A stretch of 64,000 nucleotides of DNA from Gallaecimonas mangrovi (lineage in GTDB: Bacteria; Pseudomonadota; Gammaproteobacteria; Enterobacterales; Gallaecimonadaceae), in NCBI RefSeq assembly GCF_003367375.1, contig NZ_CP031416.1, forward strand, positions 3,293,501 to 3,357,500, in the 5' to 3' direction. Position 1 is the stretch's first letter. Each line of letters opens with the position of its first letter. A program made the translations under genes and the position numbers. The notes below the pieces were generated by a model. The model saw nothing but the letters and a program-made list of their open reading frames with translations, was not told where the DNA came from and made no database searches. Shown one piece after another: positions 55,501 to 63,997 of the stretch.

Positions 55501-55857
55501 AACGGCACAGGCCATCTTGTGGACAGTAAACTCTTGGCCCCCGACGCCGAGCTGCACCTGGCCGGTGGGCCGCAAAACGCCGCCCCCATTCTGGCGGCCT
55601 TCAAAGCGGCCCTTAATGGCCCGCTGCCGGTGGCGCCCAAAACCGCTTTTGCCTATCTGGCGGCGCTGGAAAAAGGCGAGGAGGCGGCCATCGCTGCCGC
55701 CCAAAAAGCCTATGACGGCGACGATTTCAGCCCCGGCGAGCGAGAGCAAGACCTTTACTGCGCCCGCGCTTACCCAAGCTTTAATGATATGGACACAGAC
55801 CACTTCAAGGCCCTGGCCCAGAGCCTTTACGCGCCGCTGACGGAGGCCGTGCAATGA
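52594..55857 (+). CDS. recC: Exonuclease V subunit RecC
   Basis: A 1087-aa protein, slightly shorter than E. coli RecC. It opens MQSGLSIIQGNKLDDLRDLL and has FLVQSNGMAQWLKLGLAD, PVRFLWQAYRAVLG, LIVFGISSLPSQVLEAL, QREVEVLQDFLL and CILGLNDGDYPRS. RecC holds the enzyme together, splits the duplex and recognises Chi with its inactive helicase-like channel. CAGGGA lies before the ATG at 52594. It overlaps recB by 4 bp. The order recC-recB-recD without ptrA is seen in several non-enteric gammaproteobacteria. Confidence 0.96.
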   Translation: MQSGLSIIQGNKLDDLRDLLVAFLAKSPLSPLENETFLVQSNGMAQWLKLGLADSAGICAAVDMQMPVRFLWQAYRAVLGANNVPRHSPFDKPRLRWRLLRLLPTLTGELYAPLKRFLEGDSDQRKAWQLAQKIADIFDQYQMYRADWLADWEAGFDRLITPRGEARALAEDHLWQPALWRALMADMQSEQTGISRSALHQRFLAAAKSLGSRPAGLPERLIVFGISSLPSQVLEALDAISQHCQVLLFVANPCQHFWGDIVDGRDLLRLEQKRQQRKPGLPLEPSDDELHASANPLLASWGKQGRDYIGLLSRYDEPDHYRADFQQIDLFSGYGESVLGQVQQDILDLNPLPAEKRATADDSIRLVSAHSRQREVEVLQDFLLTQMEKGLKPRDIIVMTPDIQAYAPHIEAVFGQLEWRDPRFIPFTLSDRTERDVNPLLVALDKLLTLPQWRFAVSDLSDLLDLAAVRARFGLSEADLPQLKDWIAGAGIRWGLNGQQRAALGVPALEQNSWQFGLKRWLLGYAQGNAGRFAGIEPYDEVAGLAAGAAGSLADLIALLEYYWQAFAQPQSPENWAALLRQLLSDLFTAQDSDERLTLEQLSQALDAWLEHCVEARFDEAIELHLVRDAWLGMLDDGGLAQRFLAGSVNFATLMPMRAIPFRLVCILGLNDGDYPRSVAPVDFDLMSLPGQYRPGDRSRREDDRYLFLEALLSARDTLYLSWVGRSVQDNTERPPSVLLGQLLDYLEGGWQQPPAIIQHPLQPFSRQYFEGGSLSSFAREWRQVLDTPELAASHSVAPLTETPSADLALLAKLLRSPCQLFFNERLKIYLGNEQQVLAEDEPFTLNALEQYQLTDQLLAASLDGTLDRELERLKGSGALPLAGFAEPAIGGVVEAATDLAAKAQGLLASYPQEKALELATDGFADWLEVRQSQNGDRLQLQLRPTSVMAGKKVKYHALLRLWAGHLLANGTGHLVDSKLLAPDAELHLAGGPQNAAPILAAFKAALNGPLPVAPKTAFAYLAALEKGEEAAIAAAQKAYDGDDFSPGEREQDLYCARAYPSFNDMDTDHFKALAQSLYAPLTEAVQ

Positions 55858-58800
55858 GCCAGCACCTTAACCCCCTGACCTTTCCGCTCTTTGGCACCCG
55901 GCTTATTGAAGCCAGCGCCGGCACCGGCAAAACCTTTACCATCGCCGCCCTTTACCTGCGGCTGGTGCTTAAGGGGCTTACCCCGCCACAAATTCTGGTG
56001 GTAACCTTCACCGACGCCGCCACCAAAGAGCTCAAAGACCGCATTCGCGCCCGGCTGGTGGAAGCGGCCAAGGTGTTTCGCGGCACTTTGGCGGGCGACC
56101 CTTTGGTAACCGCCCTTAAAGGCCAATATCCAGAGGACCAGTGGCCGGGCTGCGCCCGCCGCCTGGAACTGGCCGCCCAGTGGATGGACGAAGCCGCCGT
56201 TTACACCATTCACGGCTGGTGCAACCGCATGCTGGCCACCCACGCTTTTGCCGCCGACAGCCTGTTTGAACTGACCCTGGAAACCGACCAGCGCCACCTC
56301 TTTGAGCAAGTGCTGGCCGATTATTGGCGCAGCCAGTATTACCCCCTGGCCGATGTGTCGGTGGTGGCAGAGCTTTGGAACAGCCCTGCCAAGCTCCATG
56401 CCGCCATCCGCCCCTGGCTGCCCTGGGCCGAGCCGCCAGTGGTGAGCGCCAGCGAGGTGCTGGCTGACATTAGCGAGCGCCAGCAGGCCTTGCTAGCGCC
56501 GGTTAAAGAGCAATGGCGCCACTTGCTGGATGACTTCTGTGCCGCCATGCTGGCCGCCCACGCCAATAAGGATTTCAACGGCAACAAGGTGCGCATTGCT
56601 ACCTTGGAAGGCTGGCTTGAAGCATTAAAAGCTTGGGTCGACTCCGACGCCCTGCTGCCGGACATAAGTGACAAACACTGGCAGCGCTTTAGCCCCGAAG
56701 GCCTGGAAGACGCCGCCAAGGCCAATGTGGCGATCATGAGCCACCCCGGCATTGATGCCCTGAGCGCCATCCTGGCCGCCCGCGCCAAGCTGCCCAAGGC
56801 CGATATTGATTTAGCCAAACACGCCGCCGGCTGGATAAAGGCCCGGCTGGAGCAAGAAAAACACCAGCGCGCCACCCTGGGCTTTGACGACCTTCTTACC
56901 CGCCTCGACCAGGCCCTACACAAAGGCCCGGAGCTCAGCGAGGTGATCCGCCGCCAATACCCCATCGCCCTGATTGATGAATTCCAAGACACCGACCCGA
57001 CCCAGCTTCGGATCTTCGCCAACATCTATGATCTTGAAAATGCCGGGGAAGAAGAGGACTTCTTAGACGAACAAAACAGCCGTTCTGGCGTGATAAGCGA
57101 AGCCGAGACAAGGCCGGCAACGACGAAGACGCGCAGTGTACACACAGTACATGAGCAGTCTGAGGAGGCAGCCAACGCGGTATCGGCGAGCGCAATAGCC
57201 AGAACCGGGCTGTTTTTGATTGGCGACCCCAAGCAGGCCATTTACGGCTTCCGCGGCGCCGACATCTTTACCTATTTAAAAGCCCGCCGCGCTACCGCTG
57301 GCCGCCATTACCACCTGGACACCAACTACCGCTCCACCCAGGGGCTGGTCAGCGCCGTCAATCAGGTGTTTAGCCAGCAGCCCAACAGCTTTTTGTTTGA
57401 CGAAATTCCCTTTGAGGCCGTCAAGGCCAATGGCCGCAAGGAACAATTGGTGATGAACGGCGCGCCGGTACCGGCCATGACCGGCTGGCACTTGCCGCTG
57501 GATAGCGCCGTGTCTGGCGGCCAATACCGCAAGCTGATGGCCGAGCGCTGCGCCAGCCAAATGGTGGCCATGCTCAATAGCGACGCCACCTTTAAAAGTG
57601 AAGACACACTCACAGCGTTACGCCCAGCCGATATGGCGGTGCTGGTGCGGGGCCGGGGCGAAGCCGACGCCATTCGCGCCGCCCTTTTTGCCCGTGGCGT
57701 GGCGTCGGTGTACCTGTCGGACAAAGAATCGGTATTTGCCGCCAGCGAGGCGCGGGATTTGCTGGCGCTGCTGGCCGCCTGCGCCGAGCCGGAAGACGGC
57801 CGCTTGCTGCGCGCCGCCTTGGCAGCGCCGGTGCTGGAGCTGAGCCTCGGTTGGCTCGATACCCTCAATCAGGACGAGCTGCTTTTTGAGCAGCAAGTGG
57901 AGCGCTTTAAAGGCTACCAGCTGCGCTGGCACCAGCGCGGGGTACTGCCGATGCTGCGCCAACTGTTAAGCGATTTTTCGATTCCGGCGCGGCTCTTGGC
58001 AAGCCCAGGCGGTGAGCGGTCCCTTACCAACCTGTTGCATCTGGCGGAACTGCTGCAAGGGGCGGCGGCCAAGCTCGATGGCGAGCAGGCGCTGATTCGT
58101 TATCTAAGTGAGGCGGTGGCCGACCCGGCGGCGGGCGACGAAGAAATTCTGCGCCTGGAATCCGACGCCGACCTCGTCAAAGTCATCACCATCCACAAGT
58201 CCAAGGGCCTGGAATACCCGCTGGTGTTCCTGCCCTTTGTGATGGGCTACCGCGAAGAAGACCGCCAGGGCCCCTACATCCGCTACCACGACGACAGCGG
58301 CAAGGCGGTGCTGGACGTAGAGAAAACCGACGGCGCCTACGCCAAGGCCGAAAAAGAGCGGCTGGCCGAAGACATGCGCCTTTTATACGTGGCGCTCACC
58401 CGCCCCCGCCACGCCTGCTTTTTGGGGCTGGCACCGGTGAAAATGCAGCGCAGCGGCAAGAAGGGCGAGAACGACCTGCACCGCGGTGCCTTCGGGTATC
58501 TCTTGACCGGCGGCGCTCCCATCGACAACGGCGCTGTGGGCGAGGCTTTTGCCAGGCTCGCCGCTGGCTGTAGCGATATGGTGCTAAGCGCCGCGCCCGA
58601 CGTTACCGATATGCAGTACCAGCCGAAAACCCAACCATTGCCGCTGGTGGCGGCCCGCGAATTTAAGGCGCCGCCGGCCGAGCGCTGGTATATCGCCTCT
58701 TACTCGGCGCTGCGCACCCAAGACTGGCAAAGCGATATCGCCACCCCCTTGGCGGAAAACCTCAATAACCCCGACGAGGAACAAGAGGCCCAAAGCAAGG

Positions 58801-59522
58801 CGCTGTCAGACTCCATCCACCAGTTCCCCCGTGGCCCCGGCCCCGGCACCTTCCTCCATGGCCTGTTTGAATGGGCCGCCGATGAAGGCTTTGGCAAGGT
58901 TAGCGAGCCTCAGGCGCAAAAGCTGCTGGCCCAGCGCCTTATGCCGCGCGGCTGGGAGCGGTGGCTAACGCCTCTGGCTAACTGGTTTGTGGCGCTTATC
59001 AATAAACCGTTGCCGCTGCCAAACGGCGAGGCGGTGGCCCTGGGCGCCCTTGATAGCTACCAGGCGGAGATGGAGTTCTGGTTCTCGGCCAAGCATGTGG
59101 ATTTACAGAAAATGGATCTGTTGGTACACCGCCACACCCTCGGCGGCCACGGCCGGCCCATGCTCAGCCCCGGCGAGTTGAACGGCATGCTCAAGGGCTT
59201 TATCGACTTGGTGTTCGAGCACAATGGCCGCTACTACGTGCTGGATTACAAATCCAATCACTTAGGGGACGGCGACAGCGCCTACAGCCAGCAGGCGATG
59301 AGTGAGGCCATTCGCGAAAAACGCTACGACCTCCAATACGTGATTTATCTGTTGGCCCTGCACCGCTTGTTAAAATCGCGCATCCCCGATTATGACTACG
59401 ACCAGCACCTGGGCGGCGCCGTGTATTTATTCCTGCGCGGCGGCCACTGCTACCTGGACCGCCCCCAGCGCGAACTCATTGAGGGCCTAGACGCCATGTT
59501 CGAGGGAGATACCCATGCTTGA
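55854..59522 (+). CDS. recB: Exonuclease V subunit RecB (helicase-nuclease)
   Basis: A 1222-aa UvrD-family helicase with nuclease domain. Walker A EASAGTGKTFT lies at about 18-28, motif II DEFQDTDP at about 375-382, then an unusual insert of about 46 residues before motif III GDPKQAIYGFRG (about 456). Later motifs are TIHKSKGLEYPLVFLPF and LYVALTRPRHAC. The C-terminal RecB nuclease has the VLDYKSNHLG motif near residue 1130 with catalytic Asp and Lys, and a downstream YDLQYVIYLLALHR. It loads on double-strand ends, unwinds 3'-to-5' and degrades or resects DNA. It overlaps recC (4 bp) and recD (8 bp). The insert falls in a surface loop, so activity is probably kept. Confidence 0.96.
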   Translation: MSQHLNPLTFPLFGTRLIEASAGTGKTFTIAALYLRLVLKGLTPPQILVVTFTDAATKELKDRIRARLVEAAKVFRGTLAGDPLVTALKGQYPEDQWPGCARRLELAAQWMDEAAVYTIHGWCNRMLATHAFAADSLFELTLETDQRHLFEQVLADYWRSQYYPLADVSVVAELWNSPAKLHAAIRPWLPWAEPPVVSASEVLADISERQQALLAPVKEQWRHLLDDFCAAMLAAHANKDFNGNKVRIATLEGWLEALKAWVDSDALLPDISDKHWQRFSPEGLEDAAKANVAIMSHPGIDALSAILAARAKLPKADIDLAKHAAGWIKARLEQEKHQRATLGFDDLLTRLDQALHKGPELSEVIRRQYPIALIDEFQDTDPTQLRIFANIYDLENAGEEEDFLDEQNSRSGVISEAETRPATTKTRSVHTVHEQSEEAANAVSASAIARTGLFLIGDPKQAIYGFRGADIFTYLKARRATAGRHYHLDTNYRSTQGLVSAVNQVFSQQPNSFLFDEIPFEAVKANGRKEQLVMNGAPVPAMTGWHLPLDSAVSGGQYRKLMAERCASQMVAMLNSDATFKSEDTLTALRPADMAVLVRGRGEADAIRAALFARGVASVYLSDKESVFAASEARDLLALLAACAEPEDGRLLRAALAAPVLELSLGWLDTLNQDELLFEQQVERFKGYQLRWHQRGVLPMLRQLLSDFSIPARLLASPGGERSLTNLLHLAELLQGAAAKLDGEQALIRYLSEAVADPAAGDEEILRLESDADLVKVITIHKSKGLEYPLVFLPFVMGYREEDRQGPYIRYHDDSGKAVLDVEKTDGAYAKAEKERLAEDMRLLYVALTRPRHACFLGLAPVKMQRSGKKGENDLHRGAFGYLLTGGAPIDNGAVGEAFARLAAGCSDMVLSAAPDVTDMQYQPKTQPLPLVAAREFKAPPAERWYIASYSALRTQDWQSDIATPLAENLNNPDEEQEAQSKALSDSIHQFPRGPGPGTFLHGLFEWAADEGFGKVSEPQAQKLLAQRLMPRGWERWLTPLANWFVALINKPLPLPNGEAVALGALDSYQAEMEFWFSAKHVDLQKMDLLVHRHTLGGHGRPMLSPGELNGMLKGFIDLVFEHNGRYYVLDYKSNHLGDGDSAYSQQAMSEAIREKRYDLQYVIYLLALHRLLKSRIPDYDYDQHLGGAVYLFLRGGHCYLDRPQRELIEGLDAMFEGDTHA
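57088..57206 (+). repeat. In-frame insert in recB, possible dispersed repeat
   Basis: The stretch between the coding of helicase motifs II and III has no counterpart in E. coli RecB. It translates to a Glu/Ala/Ser/Thr-rich low-complexity segment. Its DNA has a hairpin TGTAC-ACACA-GTACA (57137-57151) with a GAAGACGCGCAG lead and GAGCAGTCTGAGGAGGCAG tail, a style I associate with short dispersed repeats in related genomes. No second copy is in this window, so repeat identity is inference. Confidence 0.35.
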
Positions 59523-61388
59523 GTTACTGGATGCCTGGGTAGAACGGGGCTGGCTGCGTCGCATCGACCGCGCTCTGGTGCGCTGGCTTAAAGAGCTGGA
59601 GCCCAGCACCCAGAGCCGCTGCTGCTGGCCGCCGCCCTTTGCTCCCACCAATATGGCCGTGGCCATATCTGCCTGGATTTAAGCGCCACCTTACTGGACG
59701 CCGACGCCACCCTCTCCTTGCCGCCCGAGGGCGATGTGGGGGAGGAAATGCCCACCAAGCCGTCGGAGCTTTTAGAAGGCAGTCAACTTGAAAGCTGGCT
59801 GGCGGCCATCAAGGGCTCGCCGCTGGTCAGCAGTGAGGCAAGCCCGCTGGTGCTGGTGGAAAACCGCCTTTACCTGCGCCGCAATTACCGCTTTGAACAA
59901 GCGGTGGCGGGCCATATCAGCAGCCGCCTTGCGCCCATGGCAGTCAGCCCCGAGCTTAAACCGCAGCTCGACGCCCTCTTTAGCGCGCCGGGGCTCGATT
60001 GGCAAAAGCTCGCCTGCGGCCTTGCCTTTCACATGCCCTTTACCATCATCACCGGCGGCCCAGGCACCGGCAAAACCACCACTGTGGTGCGCCTGTTGGG
60101 CCTTAAGCAGCAGTTGGCGCAGGCCGGCGGCCAAAAGCTGCGTATTGGTCTTGCTGCCCCCACCGGCAAGGCGGCGGCAAGGCTGACCGAATCCATTCGC
60201 GGCGCCGTAGAAAAGCTGGCGCTGCCAGATGCGGTAAAAGCGGCCATTCCGGTGGAAGTGACCACGCTTCATAAGCTTTTGGGCGTTATTCCCCAAAGCC
60301 GCCACTTTCGCCACCACCACCAAAACCCGCTGCACTTGGATTTACTGGTGGTGGACGAAGCCTCGATGGTGGACCTGGAGATGATGAGCGCGCTGTTGGA
60401 TGCCCTGCCCGCCTCGGCTCAGCTTATTTTGCTGGGGGATAAAGACCAGCTCGCCTCGGTAGAAGCCGGCTCTGTGCTGGGGGACTTGTGCCAAGGGGCC
60501 GATTTGGGCGGTTACGATGCCGACACCCAGCGCTTTCTAGAGGGCCTTTGCGGCGAAAGCCTGGCGGCCTTTACCCAAGGGCAAAGTGCCCTGGCCCAAT
60601 GCCGGGCCATGCTTAGGGTCAGCCACCGCTTTGGTAGCGATTCCGGTATAGGCCAACTGGCGCGGGCGGTGAACCTCGGCCAAAGCGAAGCGGCGTTAAA
60701 GCTGCTGCGTGAAAACCGGGACGATTTAAAGCTGTTGCCCATCAAAGACGACGGCGTGGCCCTGTCTCGCCTTGCCATCGACGGTTACCGGGGTTATTTG
60801 CAGGTGCTGAATGCCGAGCGCAGCAGCGACCGCGATACCTGGGCCGCCAAGGTGCTGGCCGCCTTTGGCCGTTTTCAAATGCTCTGCGCCCTAAGAAAAG
60901 GCCCCTTTGGGGTGGAAGGGTTAAACCAGCAAATAGCCGAGGCCTTAAAAGCCAACGGCCAGCTGGAAAACGACCACGGCTGGTACGAGGGCCGCCCGGT
61001 ACTGATAACCCGCAATAACTACACCCTGGAACTGATGAACGGCGACGTGGGCATTTGCCTTAGGGTAGTGGAAGCCGACGGCAGCCAGCGGCTTCGGGTC
61101 GCCTTCCCGGTGGTGGGCGGCATCAAATGGGTACTGCCCTCGCGCCTTTCTGATGTGGAAACCGTGTTTGCCATGACGGTGCATAAATCCCAAGGCTCGG
61201 AGTTCGACCACACCGTACTGGTGCTGCCCGACACCCTAAGCCCGGTACTAACCCGCGAGCTGGTTTATACCGGCATTACCCGCGCTAAGTCGTGTTTTAC
61301 CCTGGCGGCGCCGAAGTTGGGGTTATTGGCGGCGGCGGTGGAGAGGAAGGTTGAACGTGCTTCGGGGTTGCGCGAAGCGTTTGGGTAA
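59515..61388 (+). pseudogene. recD: Exonuclease V subunit RecD, frameshifted near 5' end
   Basis: ATG at 59515 overlaps the recB stop by 8 bp and opens a RecD-like N-terminus (MLELLDAWVERGWLRRIDRALVRWL), but that frame stops at 59680-59682. From about 59610 the homologous sequence continues in another frame (LLLAAALCSHQYGRGHICLDL, as in RecD) to 61388. One base change near 59596-59615 explains it. The remainder is intact: Walker A GGPGTGKTTT, LVVDEASMVD, MTVHKSQGSEFDH and YTGITRAK of this 5'-to-3' helicase. Loss of RecD removes nuclease regulation and gives constitutive RecA loading in E. coli. An internal TTG at 59718 could yield a protein lacking the N-terminal RecC-contacting domain. A sequence error is equally possible. 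Confidence 0.85.
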
Positions 61389-62109
61389 GTTTGCTGCCAC
61401 CAGCAGGTTCGGTTTTTAACTGAAAGTTGCTTTATACGCCGGTTCCCGCACCGGCAGGCGGGGTACTTTTGTTTACTCAGGCCGTCCCTGGCCTTCGCCC
61501 TTCGGGCCATCGTCGCTGGCTCCGATGTTCAACCTTGTTCCTGACAAGGTTGTCGGCAAAAGTCAGCGGGGCTGCCCAACCAAAACCAAGGCCCATGTTT
61601 ACTCGGACCATCCTTGGTCCTCGCCCTGGCGGGTAATCGTCGCAAGCTCCGATATTCAAATTTGCTCCAGGCAAATTTGTCGCTTCTTCTTCGCAAGTCG
61701 CTTCGAATAGCGAATGAGTTGTCAGCCTTCCCTGGCGGCTCATTCCGGTTCGCACGTCCTGTGCTCACGCTCAGCAGCAGCGAAGCGGTGCTTCACTGTG
61801 CAAGCTTCGCCCCGACGCGTCTTCCGCTCACTCGACATCCCTGTCTCGCGTCAGCTCACGCTCCCGACGGCTCAGCGCTTCACTTAACGGGCGGGAGAGC
61901 TGCATCAAGCAGCTCCCGAGGTTGCTATTCGTTCGCGGCCTTCGTTGCAACACTTTGACTTTATGAGAGATTCAAAGTGGGTCTCTCTTATAACTCTCAA
62001 GGGCAGCCAGCCCAACTGGTGCCTGCGTTTCCTTGTCTGATTTAGGAAACAACGCAATTAAATTGCCAAAATCACTATGGCTACTACATAGGAAATTTAC
62101 AGCTGGTAA
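61389..62109. other. 721-bp GC-rich, hairpin-rich intergenic region
   Basis: No gene is credible here; open frames on both strands are short and of odd composition. The first half is full of short palindromes (for example AACCTTG/CAAGGTT and CAAATTTG/CAAATTTG) and a two-copy degenerate repeat. The second half has TCGC-rich sequence and then a weak dyad ATGAGAGA/TCTCTCTTAT near 61962-61998 that could terminate the minus-strand genes. It separates recD from AT-rich genes and marks the edge of a probable island. Confidence 0.5.
61471..61722. repeat. Two degenerate tandem repeats, period about 126 bp
   Basis: Copy 1 starts at 61471 (GTTTACTCAGGCCGTCCCTGG) and copy 2 at 61597 (GTTTACTCGGACCATCCTTGG). 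Both continue with TCGCCC, ATCGTCGC, GCTCCGAT-TTCAA and a palindrome with different bases but the same layout (61531-61551; 61657-61679). Compensating changes within the arms suggest that the folded form matters, as in REP/BIME-type elements. Confidence 0.6.
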
Positions 62110-62976
62110 TCAACCATTCATTTCTTCCATCATAAGAGCTGGTGTTTTTTTAAAAATCATTTGGTCTTTTACAGATATTATGTTCATAAAATAAAAAACA
62201 TTATTAATCTTCATTGGGAAATAGAATCCAAGTCGATTCATTTCCGATATCAAGAAACTTCGTTCTACTCTAAAGAACTTTTTTGCAAGTTCAACATCAT
62301 TACTTAAAATATTACAAATATCATCATCTAAACTCTCATCCACAAATCTTAATCGAAATTTCTGTCTAATCATTGCTGACCACTGCCTTGATTTATAATG
62401 ACTATAGGCAAGTTCATCAAAAATCTTAATCATAGTCCACTCACTATTTTCTAGGGATGCATAAACACCATTGAGCAATCTAGATTCTCCATCGTAACCA
62501 TTCCAATCATTTTTACACTTATACCGAAGATCATGCTCAATCTCATGCCATCCCTCAGAAAATATAGTCCTAATCTGAAGTTCAAAAGTACTATCAATAA
62601 AATCAGTCGAACTATTAAATTCAAAAGATGAAAAGTCATTACTAGGTAAAGAATATACAATATTGTATCTTATAGCTCTAAACTCTTCTTTTTTAACTTC
62701 ATCAATACTTACATCATTAGACTTTTCGTCGAATTTTGATGATACAATTTTTCTTACAGTTTCAATATCATCACTGAAATATAGTACAACTCTGATACCA
62801 ATTAAGTCTTGTATTTTTTTTGAATTCCCATACTCATCGTTTGATTCAATCTTATTATTTAGAGACTGTTCACTTTTCAATCTAGAAAATATTCGATACA
62901 TTAATCCGACCGAATCTAGTTTTGAAGATATTTCTTCAACTAAGTTTTTCTCGATAGCTGCTGGGGAAATATTCAT
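62110..62976 (-). CDS. Stand-alone RelA/SpoT-type nucleotidyltransferase (putative toxin)
   Basis: A 288-aa protein. The synthetase core spans about 25-155: RLKSEQSLNNK (R32, K34, S37, K42; ATP site), IQDLIGIRVVLY (D57, R62), then FRAIR where GYRSIH-type sequences are usual, and FELQIRT with Glu132 followed by WHEIEH (143-148). No HD hydrolase, TGS or ACT domain is present. The rest is helical and unrecognised. The family transfers pyrophosphate from ATP to GDP/GTP, other nucleotides, or the tRNA CCA end in toxSAS toxins. Its partner gene ends 4 bp earlier, and the ribosome-binding site GGGGAGGAG lies inside that gene. The DNA is very AT-rich compared with recBCD, indicating transfer. The toxin role is inference. 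Confidence 0.8.
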   Translation of the reverse strand: MNISPAAIEKNLVEEISSKLDSVGLMYRIFSRLKSEQSLNNKIESNDEYGNSKKIQDLIGIRVVLYFSDDIETVRKIVSSKFDEKSNDVSIDEVKKEEFRAIRYNIVYSLPSNDFSSFEFNSSTDFIDSTFELQIRTIFSEGWHEIEHDLRYKCKNDWNGYDGESRLLNGVYASLENSEWTMIKIFDELAYSHYKSRQWSAMIRQKFRLRFVDESLDDDICNILSNDVELAKKFFRVERSFLISEMNRLGFYFPMKINNVFYFMNIISVKDQMIFKKTPALMMEEMNG

Positions 62977-62980
62977 AAGA

Positions 62981-63997
62981 CTAGCTCCTCCCCATTAGAA
63001 TTTTTATATCACTAAATCTTTCTTTATTTATCTCTACAAAATTTACACTATGTGCATCTTGTAAAATACCTCTTTGTTTAAGTTTTCTAATCCCTTTAGT
63101 TATTTCTTTCTTTGTAAAATCATTCGTCTTAAAAAAGATACCAATAAAATGATGCAATCGTTCAATACTGGTGCTGCCAATAGGCCATATTTTATGAAGT
63201 ATATACTTTTCAACATCCGTAAGAAAATCAGACTGATCTTCTACTAAGTCTTCGATTTCTTCATCCTGAACAAACTCGTTATTAGATTTGCAATTATAAA
63301 AGTTAACATTGTCCAATAGTTTAGAATGCTCACAATCCCAAAAGTTACAGTTGATAAAAGTCACTTCATGAAAATTTGAAAAATAGAAGAATGAGTCATT
63401 GAAGGTACAATCATTAAAAACACAATCCTTAATAATACCTTCTTTAAAAAAATCGGTGGACCTTATATTTAGTGATGAAATTTCAACTCCAGCGTATCCA
63501 TCTTCAGAAATATCACCAGTCAACATCCATTCAAACTTCATTCTTGATGAGGGATCTAAGAAATATTTCATCTCAGATAATCCAACCCATAGATTTAATC
63601 TCTCTGCTCCACTCCTTGGAGCATAAGATGATACTGCTGGCTCGACAAAACGTTCATCACTGGAAATCCAGTTACCTTCACATTCAATTATTTTTTCAGC
63701 GATGTAATTACCGAATACGAATTCATTTATAAATTCTATGTGCCCATCTTTTCGATTACTTCGGTCAAAAAAGGCATGATTAGATAATGTTGTGGCCAAC
63801 TTATCTATAGTTGGTCTATCCTTGGGCGAGTATAATTTTCTAACTTCATTTATTATTGAACCAGCTTTTTCCTTTATTGTGTTTATTAACCTCTCTTTTG
63901 AATCAGATGTATAGTCATTATCACACATATCAGATGCTATTATTTTTAAAAATTCTTTTTGCTGATCAGGACTCATCCTCAACTGTTGCCTATCCAT
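62981..63997 (-). CDS. Partial protein: pentapeptide repeats and winged-helix-like end
   Basis: At least 338 aa; the frame is still open at the window edge, so the ATG at 63997 may be internal. In order: a helical part (about 1-105) with LSNHAFFDRSN and FINEFVFGNYIAEKI, recalling helical segments behind NTPase modules of STAND/NACHT-like proteins; a mixed region; pentapeptide-like repeats at about 175-235 (KDCVF, NDCTF, NDSFF, INCNF); and a winged-helix-like C-terminus (about 255-335). I cannot name the family. The tight coupling to the RelA/SpoT-type gene suggests it senses or restrains that enzyme. Same AT-rich composition as its partner. Any ATPase domain would lie beyond the window. Confidence 0.6.
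   Translation of the reverse strand: MDRQQLRMSPDQQKEFLKIIASDMCDNDYTSDSKERLINTIKEKAGSIINEVRKLYSPKDRPTIDKLATTLSNHAFFDRSNRKDGHIEFINEFVFGNYIAEKIIECEGNWISSDERFVEPAVSSYAPRSGAERLNLWVGLSEMKYFLDPSSRMKFEWMLTGDISEDGYAGVEISSLNIRSTDFFKEGIIKDCVFNDCTFNDSFFYFSNFHEVTFINCNFWDCEHSKLLDNVNFYNCKSNNEFVQDEEIEDLVEDQSDFLTDVEKYILHKIWPIGSTSIERLHHFIGIFFKTNDFTKKEITKGIRKLKQRGILQDAHSVNFVEINKERFSDIKILMGRS

Noticed and set aside
57088-57206. Insertion sequence inside recB
   Set aside because: It is too short, has no transposase and no terminal inverted repeats, and the reading frame is kept through it; a small repeat or loop expansion fits better.
61477-61768. Overlapping 79-92 codon open frames on the minus strand after recD
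   Set aside because: They cover the palindromic repeats, overlap each other in several frames, lack ribosome-binding sites and have no coding-like composition.
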